Assembly (NCBI RefSeq): GCF_018446385.1
Contig: NC_055991.1
Location: 115,425,794-115,489,793, forward strand
Length of the DNA stretch: 64,000 bases
Direction: 5' to 3'
Source of the DNA: Zingiber officinale
Taxonomy: Eukaryota > Streptophyta > Magnoliopsida > Zingiberales > Zingiberaceae
Below are positions 35,076 through 45,204 of this stretch, piece after piece. Numbering within the stretch: the first letter of the stretch is position 1; each line of letters opens with the position of its first letter. Made by a program: the position numbers and the translations under genes. Under the pieces are notes generated by a model, which did no database searches, was not told where the DNA came from, and saw nothing but the letters and a program-made list of their open reading frames with translations.

Positions 35076-37747
35076 TGTTAGGATGTATGCTAAAAGCCTA
35101 GCTTTTAGTATAAACATTTATCTAGAAATAAGAATCACATTGGTCAAATGTCTACGTTTATGATAAATGTAGTTGTTCAATTAATTTATATTGTAGATAA
35201 CATGGTGTGTGGTGTCACACACAGAGGATCATGTTATCAGTACCTTATAAATTATAAACAGTAGCTCATGATCAAAATGGAAAGGAACAAACCATTGGAA
35301 GGTCGTAGTGAAATTAAGTATTAGTTTATCTTAACTATATAATTACACTAGTACACTTAGAGTGTAATGAGTAGGATCATTAGAGGTCATTTCTTTTATA
35401 CTGACTTTATAAAGGAACAAAGATCTCAGTTATTATGGAAGTGTGTGCTCTTAATCCTAATATAATAACAAGCACATATATTTGATATTTATTTCTTTAA
35501 TTTATCAATGGGTGAGATTTAGTTCGATAAATCAATAAGCCCGATAAGTTGGGAAATGATATCACTTATAGTGTGTGTTGTTGATTATAGAAGGAAACTG
35601 TGTCCTAGTAATCTAGGTTGAGAATGTCCCCAAGAGGAGCTCATAAGGATTGTCATGTTAAACCCTGCAGGTGGACTTAGTCCAGCATGACGATAAGGTT
35701 GAGTGGTACTACTCTTGGACTAAGATATTAATTAAATGAGTTGTCAGTAACTCACTTAATTAGTGGGTATTCGACATCTTAAACACAGGGAGACTAACAC
35801 ACTCATAATAAGGAGCCCAAAAATATAATTTGGGATTGGTGCGGTAGTTCAATAATAGTTCTCTAGTGGAATGAATTATTATTGATAAAATTAAGTTGTG
35901 TGTTCGGGGCGAACACGGGATGCTTAATTTTATCGGGAGACCAAAACCAATTCCTCCTCTCTGTCCTTATCGTAGCCTCTTGTATATAGAGATTTATACC
36001 CACCACATACCCACCTTCTTACCCATCCAATGGGGCCGGCCAAGATAGCTTGGAACCCAAGCTAGGGCCGGCCAAGACCAAGTGGATGAGCCAAGTTGGT
36101 GGCCGGCCAAAGCTTGGGTCCCAAGCTTAGGTGGCCGGCCACTAGAATATTAAAAAGGATTTTTATTAAAATTATTTCTTATGTGGATATCATGGTTTTA
36201 AAAGAGACTTTAAAAATTAAAAATTTCCTTTTATAGCTTTCTACAAAAGATTAAGAGAAGAGATTAATCTCTTTCTTTATTTGTAGATTAAAAGGATGGT
36301 TTTAATTTTTTGGTAAAAACTTTCCTTATTTGTAAATCATCTACATCTTTAAAAGAGAGTTTAAAATTTGAAATCTTTCCTTATTTGTTGATTAAAAGGT
36401 GGATTTTAAATTTTAAGAAAACTTTCCTTTTTAACCATGTTCATGATTTAAAAGAAAGTTTAAAAATTAAATATTCTCTTTTATAAGCTTCTACAAAAGA
36501 TTAAGAAAAGATTTGATATCTTTCCTTATTTGTAGATTAAAAGAGATTTTAATTTTTTAGAGATAACTTTCTTTTTATCCACATGTTTAAAAGAAAGATT
36601 TTAATTTATTAAATTTCTTTTTTATAAACCAATCATGAAGGGATAAAATTATTGGAGAAATTTTTTTATAAATTTCCGGAAGCAAATAAGGAAGTTTTAA
36701 TTTGTGTTTAAAATTTTATTTGCTAGTGGCCGGCCATTGTAAATTGAATAGAGAAAATTGTTTTAATTAAATAAATTTTCCTTTTCAATGGCAAAAGAAT
36801 TAAGGAAGTTTTTATTAAATTTTCCTTATTTGCCAAGACCAAGGATTATAAAAGAGGGGGTAGAGGAGGCTTCAAGTGAACATCTCTATTCTATTTTTCC
36901 TCTCTTTTCTCCTTGGGTGTGGCCGGCCCCTTCTTTCCTCTCCTCTCCTTTGTGTGGCCGAAACCTTCTCATGGTGGAGATAGCTTTGGTGGTCGGATCT
37001 AAGAAGGAGAGAAAAAAAGCCTCTTTTCTAATATCCCTTGGAGCATTGGTGGTGGTTGAATCTCTTCATCCTTGGAGGTGCTCTTGTTGTGGCCGAACCT
37101 TGCAAGGAGGAGAAGAAGGTGCTTTGGTGGTTTCTCATCTCGGAAGATCGTTGCCCACACAACGTTCGAGGTTAGAAGAGGAATACGGTAGAAGACCTAG
37201 AGGTTTTTGCTTGCAAAAGAAAAGGTATACTAGTATTTAATTTCCGCATCATACTAGTTTTATTTCTTTGTAAAAATACCAAATACAAGAGGCATGCGAT
37301 TCTAGTATTTCGAATTTGTTTTCGATGTTGTGTTCTTTTGTTTTTCTTTTCCTTGTGATTTGATTGTACTTTTCGGTTGACCTAGAGTTATTTAAGGAAA
37401 TTAAATATTATCTTTCCTTAAAAGGCTTTGTCTAGTCGGTGGTGGTTGTTCCCATATCCAAGAAGGGCATGTGCTTCGCCACGTCAGTACTGGAAGTCAA
37501 TTTTGGAAATAGATATTTAATTGTCTTTGTAACCTAGGTGATTTGGATCAAACGTGTTAAGTTCCGCAGGAGATCCAAGTCTAAACCTAAAAGAACAAAT
37601 AAGTTAAACTTAGGATCAAACGTGTAAAGTTCCGCAGGCGATCCAAGTTTAATTTAAAAGAACACATGGTAGCTAGGAAAAGGTTCAGACCTTTGTACAA
37701 AATTTTTGTACAGTGGAACCGTTAGGCTTTCCGAGAAGCAACCAACA
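35076..37747 (+). mobile_element. solo LTR (copia family of 9819-19673), 2672 bp
   Basis: TGTTAGGATGTATGCTAAAA to CGAGAAGCAACCAACA, flanked by TGATT on each side (35071-35075 and 37748-37752). TATA box at 36847-36854, palindrome block at about 36034-36140. Open frame 36788-37240 (150 residues) has relatives at the same place in the other LTRs but starts upstream of the TATA box and is not conserved as a protein. Confidence 0.92.
36847..36854 (+). promoter_or_regulatory. LTR TATA box
   Basis: TATAAAAG followed by AGGGGG, about 900 bp before the LTR end. Confidence 0.7.
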
Positions 37748-38270
37748 TGATTAGCAATAGTGATTCCTCTAATAGAGCAAAGTCATTAACTGCTTAATTT
37801 GTTGAAACATTTAGCAATGAGGCCTGGTTTCACCCTTGATCAAGTTGGAAAGAAGGAAAATCTTGCTAGATTCTCCTTTCCATTTGAAAGTGCATGTGCA
37901 TCGAGGTGAGAACAATGATTCTAACGACTTTGGCTATCAAGTGTTGATGAAAAAAATGTGAAATATGGCTCACCTCACTGATGACAAGAGCAAGTGTTGA
38001 TGACATACGAGAATCAGAGGATGTATAGGCGGACGGCGTCGACGAGAGACTAGAGCAAAGATCAAACTTGGACGGGAGGTAGGGAGCGATCAACGATGAC
38101 GGGAGACTAGAGAGGCCGGAGGCGTTGCCAAGTCGAAGGGAGCGACGTCGGCGGAGATCGACACGATGAAGGGAGCGGTGTCGGCGGAGATTGACGTGAC
38201 GAAGGGGCGGTGTCGAATGGGCGAATGGCGTAGGGTTTAGGAATTAGGGATTTCATTTTTATCTCACTTA

Positions 38271-38320
<50 letters not shown>
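38271..38320. repeat. (TTA)n microsatellite
   Basis: About 16 trinucleotide units inside the right arm of the hAT element. It makes a poly-Asn run in a spurious minus-strand frame (38107-38352). Confidence 0.95.
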
Positions 38321-38321
<1 letters not shown>

Positions 38322-38486
38322 AACCGAGACGGGGATGGGGATAGCATACCATACCCGTCCCGATTTAATTTCGGAGATTTTAAAAATCCCCAAATGTAAA
38401 CTCATACTCGAATTAACTCCCCAAACCCACTCTTGTTTCGAATTTTCCCCACGGGCCTGAATCCATGGGAAAAATTGTCACCCTTA

Positions 38487-39142
38487 AATGTGATAACATA
38501 AATTGAAATCAATTAATTTTCAAAAGCTGACAAAGGGTTGTTCAAAGAAAACGCATTTACCATGCAAACCCACGTGATTATTTCGTGAGGAGTATAATGG
38601 AAATCTACTAAGTATTTTTGAAACTACAAAACTTAGATATGCGAAATGGATAATATTGAAATGTGCCTATGCGATTCTATAGCACACGGTTATTCATGAG
38701 TTTAAGAGATGAATACAAAAACTATTCTATAAAATACAAGAGAACCCTTTATATATGCGAGCCAATGTTGATACAGTTTAATATGAAATTTATTTTAGCA
38801 AATATTTGACAAGATATTTTAATGAGACAAAGAGATAAATTAAATATTTTCTTAGTTCAAGGGATGAATGAGAACACAAATTGGACTCTTGTTTTTTTTT
38901 GTGTAGCGTAAGCTTTTAATCTACTTATTGGTGGATAAAATTGAAGACAAGGACATGAGAGGTGAATAACAACTCCACTCTTCTCTAGCCATTTCCCTCC
39001 ATATCTTTTTTTTCTTTTGTTTTCTTTCAAAAGTTTACTTTGATTATATTCCTTTGTCGTTGTCGTCGTCTGTCTTCATCTTCTTCTTCTAGCGGCGTGT
39101 GCAATGCACAAAAGAAACTCCAACTCACCTTCCTTCCACACC
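38487..39142 (+). promoter_or_regulatory. metallothionein upstream region
   Basis: About 650 bp between the hAT target duplication (38487-38494) and the TATA box. AT-rich, no gene. A GTGTGCA at 39097-39103 is the reverse complement of TGCACAC and fits the animal metal-response core TGCRCNC, but plant MT3 genes are not known to rely on it and it may be chance. Confidence 0.4.
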
Positions 39143-39149
39143 TATAAAT
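39143..39149 (+). promoter_or_regulatory. metallothionein TATA box
   Basis: TATAAAT 85 bp upstream of the start codon; transcription would start near 39175, giving a leader of about 50 bases. Confidence 0.75.
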
Positions 39150-39227
39150 CCACCCAAACACTCTCTCAAGAACACGCACAACAACTTCTCCCCTCTAATC
39201 TCTCTTGCTCAATCCCCCTCCTTCACC

Positions 39228-39642
39228 ATGTCGACCTGCGACAACTGTGACTGCACCGATAAGTCCCAGTGTGTGTAAGTACTTCTATATAATACTATTT
39301 TTATTATATCATTATCGATCTCTAAAAATATATATATATTCTATTTTATCATTATTAATCAAGTTTTCTTTGTTACGCTGATTTATAGGAAAAAGAGGAA
39401 CAACTACACAATTGATATCATCGAGACTGAGAAGAGGTATTACACTAAACTTTAAATTCTAAACTCTAAAGTAAACCCTGAAAATATAAGTGACCCTTTC
39501 TGATTGGTTTCATGGGGTTTGATGGCGCAGCTACTTGGACGAGGTTGTGCACGGTGGTGTGGTAGCTGCTGAGGCTGAGCACGGCGGGCAGTGCAAGTGC
39601 GGCACGGCCTGCGCTTGTGTTGACTGCCAGTGCGGCAAATGA
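39228..39642 (+). CDS. MT3: type 3 metallothionein, three exons, 68 residues
   Basis: A cysteine-rich cytosolic protein that binds Cu(I), Zn(II) and Cd(II) in metal-thiolate clusters; type 3 members are typically high in ripening fruit and leaves. Exons 39228-39274, 39389-39436 and 39531-39642 with GT..AG introns (GTAAGT donor, TTTATAG acceptor; then GTATTA donor, GGCGCAG acceptor), summing to 207 bp. The N-terminal cluster has four cysteines (MSTCDNCDCTDKSQC), the linker is about 36 residues (VKKRNNYTIDIIETEK then SYLDEVVHGG), and the C-terminal cluster has six cysteines (QCKCGTACACVDCQCGK). The 4 + 6 cysteine layout and the length fit the family. It is the only undamaged host gene here. A TATA box and AATAAA frame it. 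The start is the first ATG after the TATA box. Confidence 0.95.
39275..39388 (+). other. metallothionein intron 1
   Basis: 114 bp, GTAAGT to TTTATAG, phase 2; AT-rich. Confidence 0.9.
39437..39530 (+). other. metallothionein intron 2
   Basis: 94 bp, GTATTA to GGCGCAG, phase 2. Confidence 0.9.
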
Positions 39643-39675
39643 TCAAACACCTTCAGGGCTGCTGCTTGTGCTTGA

Positions 39676-39681
39676 AATAAA
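39676..39681 (+). terminator. possible polyadenylation signal of metallothionein
   Basis: AATAAA 34 bases after the stop codon. A (TGATTA)n hexanucleotide run (39741-39774) lies downstream. Confidence 0.5.
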
Positions 39682-39740
39682 TAATTAGAGTTGAGGTTTA
39701 TGAACTTCAGCAGTGTGTTACTTGTGTGCTAATTAAGGTG

Positions 39741-39774
39741 TGATTATGATTATGATTATGATTATGATTATGAT
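39741..39774. repeat. (TGATTA)n microsatellite
   Basis: Five and a half perfect hexamer units in the metallothionein 3' region. It could lie within the transcript. Confidence 0.9.
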
Positions 39775-39799
39775 CTGCATAATCTACCTCTGTATTAGC

Positions 39800-40160
39800 T
39801 AAACCCTGTTATCCATCTGAAATATATAGTTTGTTTTTATATATAATGATTAGCTCTGCTCCTTCAAAAGTGATATTTAATTAATTAAGATCTTACGATT
39901 TAATTAGAGTATTTTGAAATTATATTTGTCATATTAAATTTATGACTTTTAACATATAATATTAATATAAATATTTTAGACAATATTACCTACATGAAGC
40001 ATGAATAAAAATTATTAATATTAGATAGTTGAAGTTAGTTTGGATTGTGATTTATTTAATGAATTCATTAAAAATTATAAGAATATGATGAGATTGATCT
40101 AAAATAATCCTGGAAGGTTTAAGATTTTAATTTATAAATTATCCATGATTATAATTCAGA
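39800..40160. other. non-coding AT-rich interval
   Basis: No open frame or element end seen. Confidence 0.5.
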
Positions 40161-40199
40161 AAAGTTTCTCTTGATATACATGAATTATGTTTGTATGGC

Positions 40200-40600
40200 A
40201 CACACAGTTATATTACACAGTTATATTCGTTTTACTCTCTCTCCGCTTCTGCTTTTATTCAAAACAGCAGCATGGGAATTTTTTCCAAATTCTAAATTTC
40301 CCTCGGCGCTCTCTCTCACTCTCGCCTCTTCATCGTCGGCTTCCATCGCAGCTGACTGAAGCTCCCCAAACTGTGCGTTGAACACAAAGGCGACGCTGGT
40401 GTAAAAGCCTCCCTTTCTCCATTCTCGATCGTAAGTCTTTCCCATCCACTGTCTGTTATTCAGTTGTGTATAATTTTTTTTTGCACCATATACATATATC
40501 CTATCAAGCACAAGCCCTAGCTGCTATGCTACCAATTTTTTGCTTATATAATTTGCAGGTAACTTGCCAAACATCATTTCTATCTGCATTTTATAACCAA
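40200..40600 (+). promoter_or_regulatory. possible promoter and 5' leader of the FAR1-like unit
   Basis: A GC- and pyrimidine-rich leader-like stretch (about 40235-40430) ends in GATC|GTAAGTC, a good splice donor, and is followed by TTATATAATTTGCAG|GTAAC, a possible acceptor near 40558. Both signals recur in the duplicate at about 41519-41649. No start codon or open frame follows before the hairpin repeats, so this is a guess at an untranslated exon. Confidence 0.35.
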
Positions 40601-42580
40601 TGGTAAATCATTTCATTGTAAGTTGTAATTCCCGACCGTGATCCTAAAGTAATATTAGAAGGAAGAAAGGATTTATGCTACAACGTGCAAGGTCGATGCC
40701 TGCTACAAATGGCTGCAGTCACTTGGACAGTTAGCTGCTATAAGTTGTAGCAGCTACATCGATAGGTAACTGCTACACTTTGTAGCAGCTAACTGTCCAT
40801 GTAGCTGCTACAACGTGTAGCAGCCATTTGGTAAGTTATTTTTGTAGCAGTTATATTTTCTAGCATATATTGCCCCTAAAAATATTTTTATTATGTATAT
40901 CAACTTAGTAAAAAATTATTTAAAATTATTTTTGCTACTACAACCCCTTTGCTTTGCTGCTATACGTTGTAGCAGCTACTTTGACAATTAACTGCTACAC
41001 CTTGTAGCAGCTAACTTGGAATGTTAGCTACTACAACGTTGTAGCAGCTACTTCCATAGTGATAGCTGCTACAACATTATAGCAATTACGTTCCAGAGTG
41101 GAAGTAGCTAAATCGACGGTTAGGTACTACATTATTGTAGCAGCTACTTGGAATGATAGCTGTTACAACTTTATAGCAACTATCACTGTGGAATTAGCTG
41201 CTACACCTTATAGCAACTAACTTGGAATGTTAGCTGCTACGACGTAGTAGCAACTAATTCCACAGTGGAAGTAGCCGCTACACCATTGTAGCAGCTAACT
41301 TGGAATGCTAGCTGCTACAATGTTATAGCAGCTGTTTCTTCGTTTATGCTCAACAAGATGTGACTCTACATTTTTCAAGCAATAATAAATCAAATCAATC
41401 TTAGTTTTTTATTTAGATCAATTTAATGAACTTCTACACATTGTATTAGTTAATGTATAAATAGTTAGAAGCTGCTACACGTTATAGCAGGTGTAAAAGA
41501 CCCCCTTTGTCCATTCACGATCGTAAGCCTTTCCCCTCCACTATCTGTTATTCAGCTGTGTACAAATTTTTTTTTCACCATATATATATCCTACCAAGCA
41601 CAAGCCCTAGCTGCTATGCTACCAGTAATTTGCTTATATAATTTGCAGATAACTTGCCAAACATCATTTCCATCTGTATTTCATAACCAATGGTAAATCA
41701 TTTCATTGTAAGTTGTAATTCCCGACCGTGATCCTAAAGGAATATTAGAAGGAAGGAAGGATCTATGTTATAACATGCAAGGCCGGCGCCTGCTACAAAT
41801 GCCTGCAGCCACTTGGACAATTACTGCTACAAGTTGTAGCAGCTACTTCGACAGGTAACTGCTACACCTTGTAGCAGCTAACTGTCTTTGTAGCTGCTAC
41901 AAGGTGTAGCAGTCACTTGGTAAGTTATTTTTGTAGCAGCTACATTATTTTCTAGCAGATATTACCCCTAAAAATATTTTTTATATATATATCATCTTGG
42001 TAAAAATTATTTAAAATTATTTTTGTTGCTGCAGTGCCTTTGCTTCGCTGTTACATGTTGTAACAGCTACTTCGATAATTAACTGCTACACCTTGTAGCA
42101 GCTAACTTGGAATGTTAGTTGCTACAACTTTGTAGCAACTACTTCCACAGTGATAGCTACTACAACATTATAGCAATTACGTTCCAGAGTAGAAGTAGTT
42201 AAATCGACAGTTATCTACTACAATATTGTAGCAGCTACTTGGAATGATAGCTACTACAACGTTGTAGCAGGCATCACTGTGGAAGTAGCTGCTACACCTT
42301 GTAGCAGCTAACTTGGAATTTAGCTGCTACAACATTGTTGCTGCTACAACATAAAGTAGCTACTATAGAATAATTGCTTCACGTTGTAGCAGCTAATCGG
42401 CAGCAGCTGCTACAACATGTAGCAACTTATCGGTAGTAGCTGCTAAAGGGGACAAATAAATGATGGATTACAACGTGTAGCAGCTTATCGACAATAATTA
42501 CTACACGTTATAGTAGCTAGTCAGTTGTTGCTGCTACAACTTGTAGCAGCTACTGTTGCACATTGTAGCAGCTAGTCAGC
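40399..42580. repeat. 1.09 kb tandem duplication
   Basis: The unit beginning GTGTAAAAG at 40399 recurs at 41491 with similar order throughout: ATCGTAAG, the AAGCACAAGCCCTAGCTGCT block (40506 and 41596), ATTTGCAG, TTCCCGACCGTGATCC, then the hairpin-repeat array. Copies differ by substitutions and small indels, so the duplication is not recent. Confidence 0.85.
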
Positions 42581-42600
42581 AGTTGCTTCAACACCGTTTA
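40677..42600. repeat. dense AGCTGCTACA/TGTAGCAGCT hairpin-repeat array
   Basis: Repeated inverted pairs of 10-mers (AGCTGCTACA then TGTAGCAGCT) with a 2-6 base loop, separated by 10-16 base linkers such as ACTTGGAATGTT or ACTTCCACAGTG. Some pairs are perfect, for example CTACAACGTTGTAG at 41031-41044 and 42254-42267. The pattern runs through both copies of the 1.09 kb duplication with only short gaps. No conserved reading frame. Confidence 0.9.
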
Positions 42601-42625
42601 TATATTACTCCCCCCCCCCCCCGTA
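42600..42625. repeat. poly-C tract
   Basis: A run of about 14 C residues after the hairpin array. Confidence 0.9.
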
Positions 42626-43010
42626 ATTGTTAAATCGTGAAAGTGATAGACTAATTATCCTTTTGTCCACCCTTCCACGACCATGACCACAGTTAACCCA
42701 TACTAAGTTCAAGAGTACCCACCGTCGCTTCGTCCATCAACCTCACTACGATGTCTAGTTTTCACCTTTGAGTATGCGTCCCTATCGTAAGTTATTTTAA
42801 TTGGACTCTTCACCTAGGAATTAGAGTTTAGACTTTTAGGGTTTATATGATTTTGAATCTCCTCCTAGAATAGCGTAGTTACCTCTACGAGCATTTAAAT
42901 ATTTCCTCTATATTATATTTTCTACTAATGTATCTCCATGTACGATTGAAATTTTTAAATTTATTTTGAGCAAAATATGTCATTCTCTAGCAATGGAAAA
43001 AACCTGTGAT
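42626..43010. other. non-coding interval before FAR1-like pseudogene
   Basis: No recognisable coding; possibly the intron or leader of the FAR1-like unit. Confidence 0.4.
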
Positions 43011-43044
43011 GCTAATCAGCTAACTATACATTCCCCAAATCGTT

Positions 43045-43845
43045 GAAGATTGAAAACCACGAATTGGGATGGAATTTGCATCATTGGAGGAGGCATATTC
43101 GTTCTATAATCAATATGCGCACATGAAGTCAGATTTAGTGCAAGATTAGGCAACAGCAAGAAAAATTAGAGGACAAATGAAGTTGGATGGAAATAATTTG
43201 TATGCTTTAAAGAAGGATATATACATGATAAATGAAAAAAAAGAAACACAAGTTGACAGTATAAAGGAAAGAGAACAATATGCATCTTTGACTGATAAGG
43301 AGAAAAACTTCTTGTATGAACAATTAAATTGTATATACAGTAAAATTCAAGAGATGAACATTAGCAGAAAATGTGACAATCAAAGTCAAAGGAAGAAAGT
43401 CATCGATGGGGCCCCCTCTATTGTTGATCCTTCTTTAGTAAGGGCAAAGGGCTATGGGAAAAGATTAAAATCTTCAAAAGAGACGTCTACCTCAAAGTCT
43501 AAGCTATGTCGTGGATGCGATCACCGAGGTGTCTCACACGACAAGTGCAACTGTCCATTATTGCAACAAGGGTATGCGTCCATTAATTATGCATTTGTAG
43601 TATAATTTTATTCCTAAATCAATGATTTTTATCCATTAATAGTAAATTTGATGATGAGTCGATTGCCAGATCAACTGCTACAGAGAAAGATAATACCAAC
43701 AATGACGAATCATATGAAGAAGATTTGACATGTATAGCTGGTATTTTAAAAGTTTTATTTAGCTATATTACTGAATCCTGATAAATTTTGACTTATAATT
43801 ATCTATGTTGTTGTAGGTTCTAACAACTTTTCCTTTGAGTTATGA
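43045..43845 (+). pseudogene. FAR1/FRS (MULE-transposase-derived) pseudogene, middle deleted
   Basis: Related to FAR1-RELATED SEQUENCE proteins, transcription factors domesticated from Mutator-like transposases. The start of the FAR1 DNA-binding domain is legible (GMEFASLEEAYSFYNQYAHM, from about 43070) and stops after about 30 residues. The open stretch 43177-43605 then carries only the C-terminal region, with a coiled-coil part (SLTDKEKNFLYEQLNCIYSK), RAKGYGKRLKSSKE and a zinc-knuckle-like CRGCDHRGVSHDKCNC. The whole transposase and SWIM regions are missing. Two further exons can be joined: 43640-43741 (DDESIARSTATEKDN) and 43817-43843 (GSNNFSFEL then stop), with GT..AG signals. So this is a remnant with old exon structure and no likely activity. 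Confidence 0.7.
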
Positions 43846-44084
43846 GCCTAGATTGACCAAACTCTCGGTAAGCGGTTATTACTTATTACGTTGTTATTCC
43901 ATTAATAATCTGAGATGTATTACATAAAGCCTAACTTTTTATTATAACAAATTCATTTTTCCATTGAACTTGCTTTCATCATCATCCCTCTTTCTACCAT
44001 TAATTAATTGATGGGTCTGAGGATCTCCATAAATTAAATAATTTCAAATTATATAAGTGATCATTGAATTATTAATAGAGATTA

Positions 44085-44340
44085 AGGCTTGTTAGCTGCA
44101 TCGGCAGTAGCTGCTACACTTTGTAGTAGATCACGTCTCTGAAGTAGCTGCTACAATTTATAGCAGCTAATCCGCACTAACTGCTACAGAGTGTAGCAGC
44201 TAATCTTCAGAAGCTGCTACACTTTGTAGTAGTTACTCTTGAGAAGTTGCTAAAATTTATTTTCTCTCTAATCCACACTAACTGCTATAGAGTGTAACAA
44301 CTACTCTTGAGAAGCTGCTATGGTTGTAGCAGATCACTTT
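44085..44340. repeat. hairpin-repeat block
   Basis: Six or so AGCTGCTACA/TGTAGCAGCT-type pairs. The whole block is similar to 45960-46220 (CTGCATCGGCAGTAGCTGCT against TTGCATCACCAGTAGCTGCT). Confidence 0.85.
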
Positions 44341-44389
44341 ATTACTAGATCTTGATAAATGTTGGCTTATAATTATCTTTGTTGTTTCA

Positions 44390-44420
44390 GGTTCTAACAA
44401 CATGACCTTTGAGTTATAAA
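44390..44420 (+). pseudogene. duplicated last exon of FAR1-like pseudogene
   Basis: After TTGTTTCAG the sequence reads GSNNMTFEL and a stop, matching the last exon at 43817-43843 (GSNNFSFEL). The following ~60 bases also align, so the 3' end of the FAR1-like unit is duplicated about 570 bp downstream with hairpin repeats in between. Confidence 0.6.
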
Positions 44421-44799
44421 ACTAGGTTTACCAAACTCTCGGCGAGCAGTTAATAGAATGACCGGATGAATTTGACAAACTTGTTGGTTATTACAGATCG
44501 CTTTGACAAACTTCTGTGATATTGTTGATAATAGACAAAAAGTGGCATTTTGTATGTAGAGTGGCGTATATATATATTCCCTTGGCTATAATGAGAGAAA
44601 GTATTAAAATAGAGAAATAATAAACATTTTCGTTCCTTTTATATTTTTAAGGCTTCCTCTTTTGATCTTTTACACAAGGCAAGATTTATTCAAACCGTCA
44701 CCTCTTTCCTAAAATAACTAGGATTGGTAGAATTTCTCATTCTACTCCTATTTGTACACTATTATTCTATTAATAATCCGAGATATCTTACATAATGCC

Positions 44800-45010
44800 T
44801 CCCTCTGTGTTGTAGCAGTTACGGATAGATAGCTGCTACAACATTAAGTCATATGTTGTAGCAGTTACCGACCTGTAATTACTACAACATCAACTTAATT
44901 ATAATTAAATTTCATCGACCCTCCCGTTGCATTTAAAGTGTTATTTGGAAATCATGTTTCAGTTGCTACAAGAGTGTAGCAGCTACCACACACTAGCTAC
45001 TACAACGTGG
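44800..45010. repeat. hairpin-repeat block
   Basis: Sparse pairs of TGTAGCAGTTAC / TAGCTGCTACA type. Confidence 0.75.
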
Positions 45011-45204
45011 AACTCATGTTCATTGTTTATGAGTTTGATCATGACTCATGAGTCCACTTTAATTTACTGCATCATGATATCACAACATACCTAAGAAATA
45101 AAATAGGAATAATACATTTATTATCAATACGGCAGAGATTACATCGCAAGTGTAATATTATCAATCAAATATTACATCTCCTTTACATTGTAAGTGTAAT
45201 ATTG

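Larger units (their letters stand above)
27526..38486 (-). mobile_element. hAT-family DNA transposon with two nested solo LTRs
   Basis: Left end TAGGAATGGCAATG and right end (rc) TAAGGGTGACAATT form an imperfect terminal inverted repeat of hAT type. Flanks are AATGTGAT at 27518-27525 and 38487-38494, a perfect 8 bp target duplication as hAT elements make. The subterminal parts are rich in GGGGAT / ATCCCC motifs (about 27535-27680 and 38310-38475), plausible transposase sites. Inside is a matching hAT transposase on the minus strand (32589-34697). Two solo LTRs with their own duplications are inserted; removing them leaves about 5.67 kb, a normal size for an autonomous hAT element. 27690-29092 and 31710-32588 hold no gene that I can support. 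Confidence 0.88.

Noticed and set aside
36788..37240. 150-residue open frame in solo LTR
   Set aside because: It starts upstream of the conserved TATA box; equivalents in the other LTRs have different lengths, and no domain is seen.
29098..37747. One LTR element with two LTRs and a 3.4 kb interior
   Set aside because: The interior is hAT transposase on the other strand, no primer site or polypurine tract is present, and each LTR has its own different 5 bp duplication.
38107..38352. Open frame with a poly-Asn run
   Set aside because: The run is the (TTA)n microsatellite; the rest has no homology that I recognise.
39452..39646. Minus-strand open frame over the metallothionein third exon
   Set aside because: Shadow of the cysteine-rich exon on the opposite strand.
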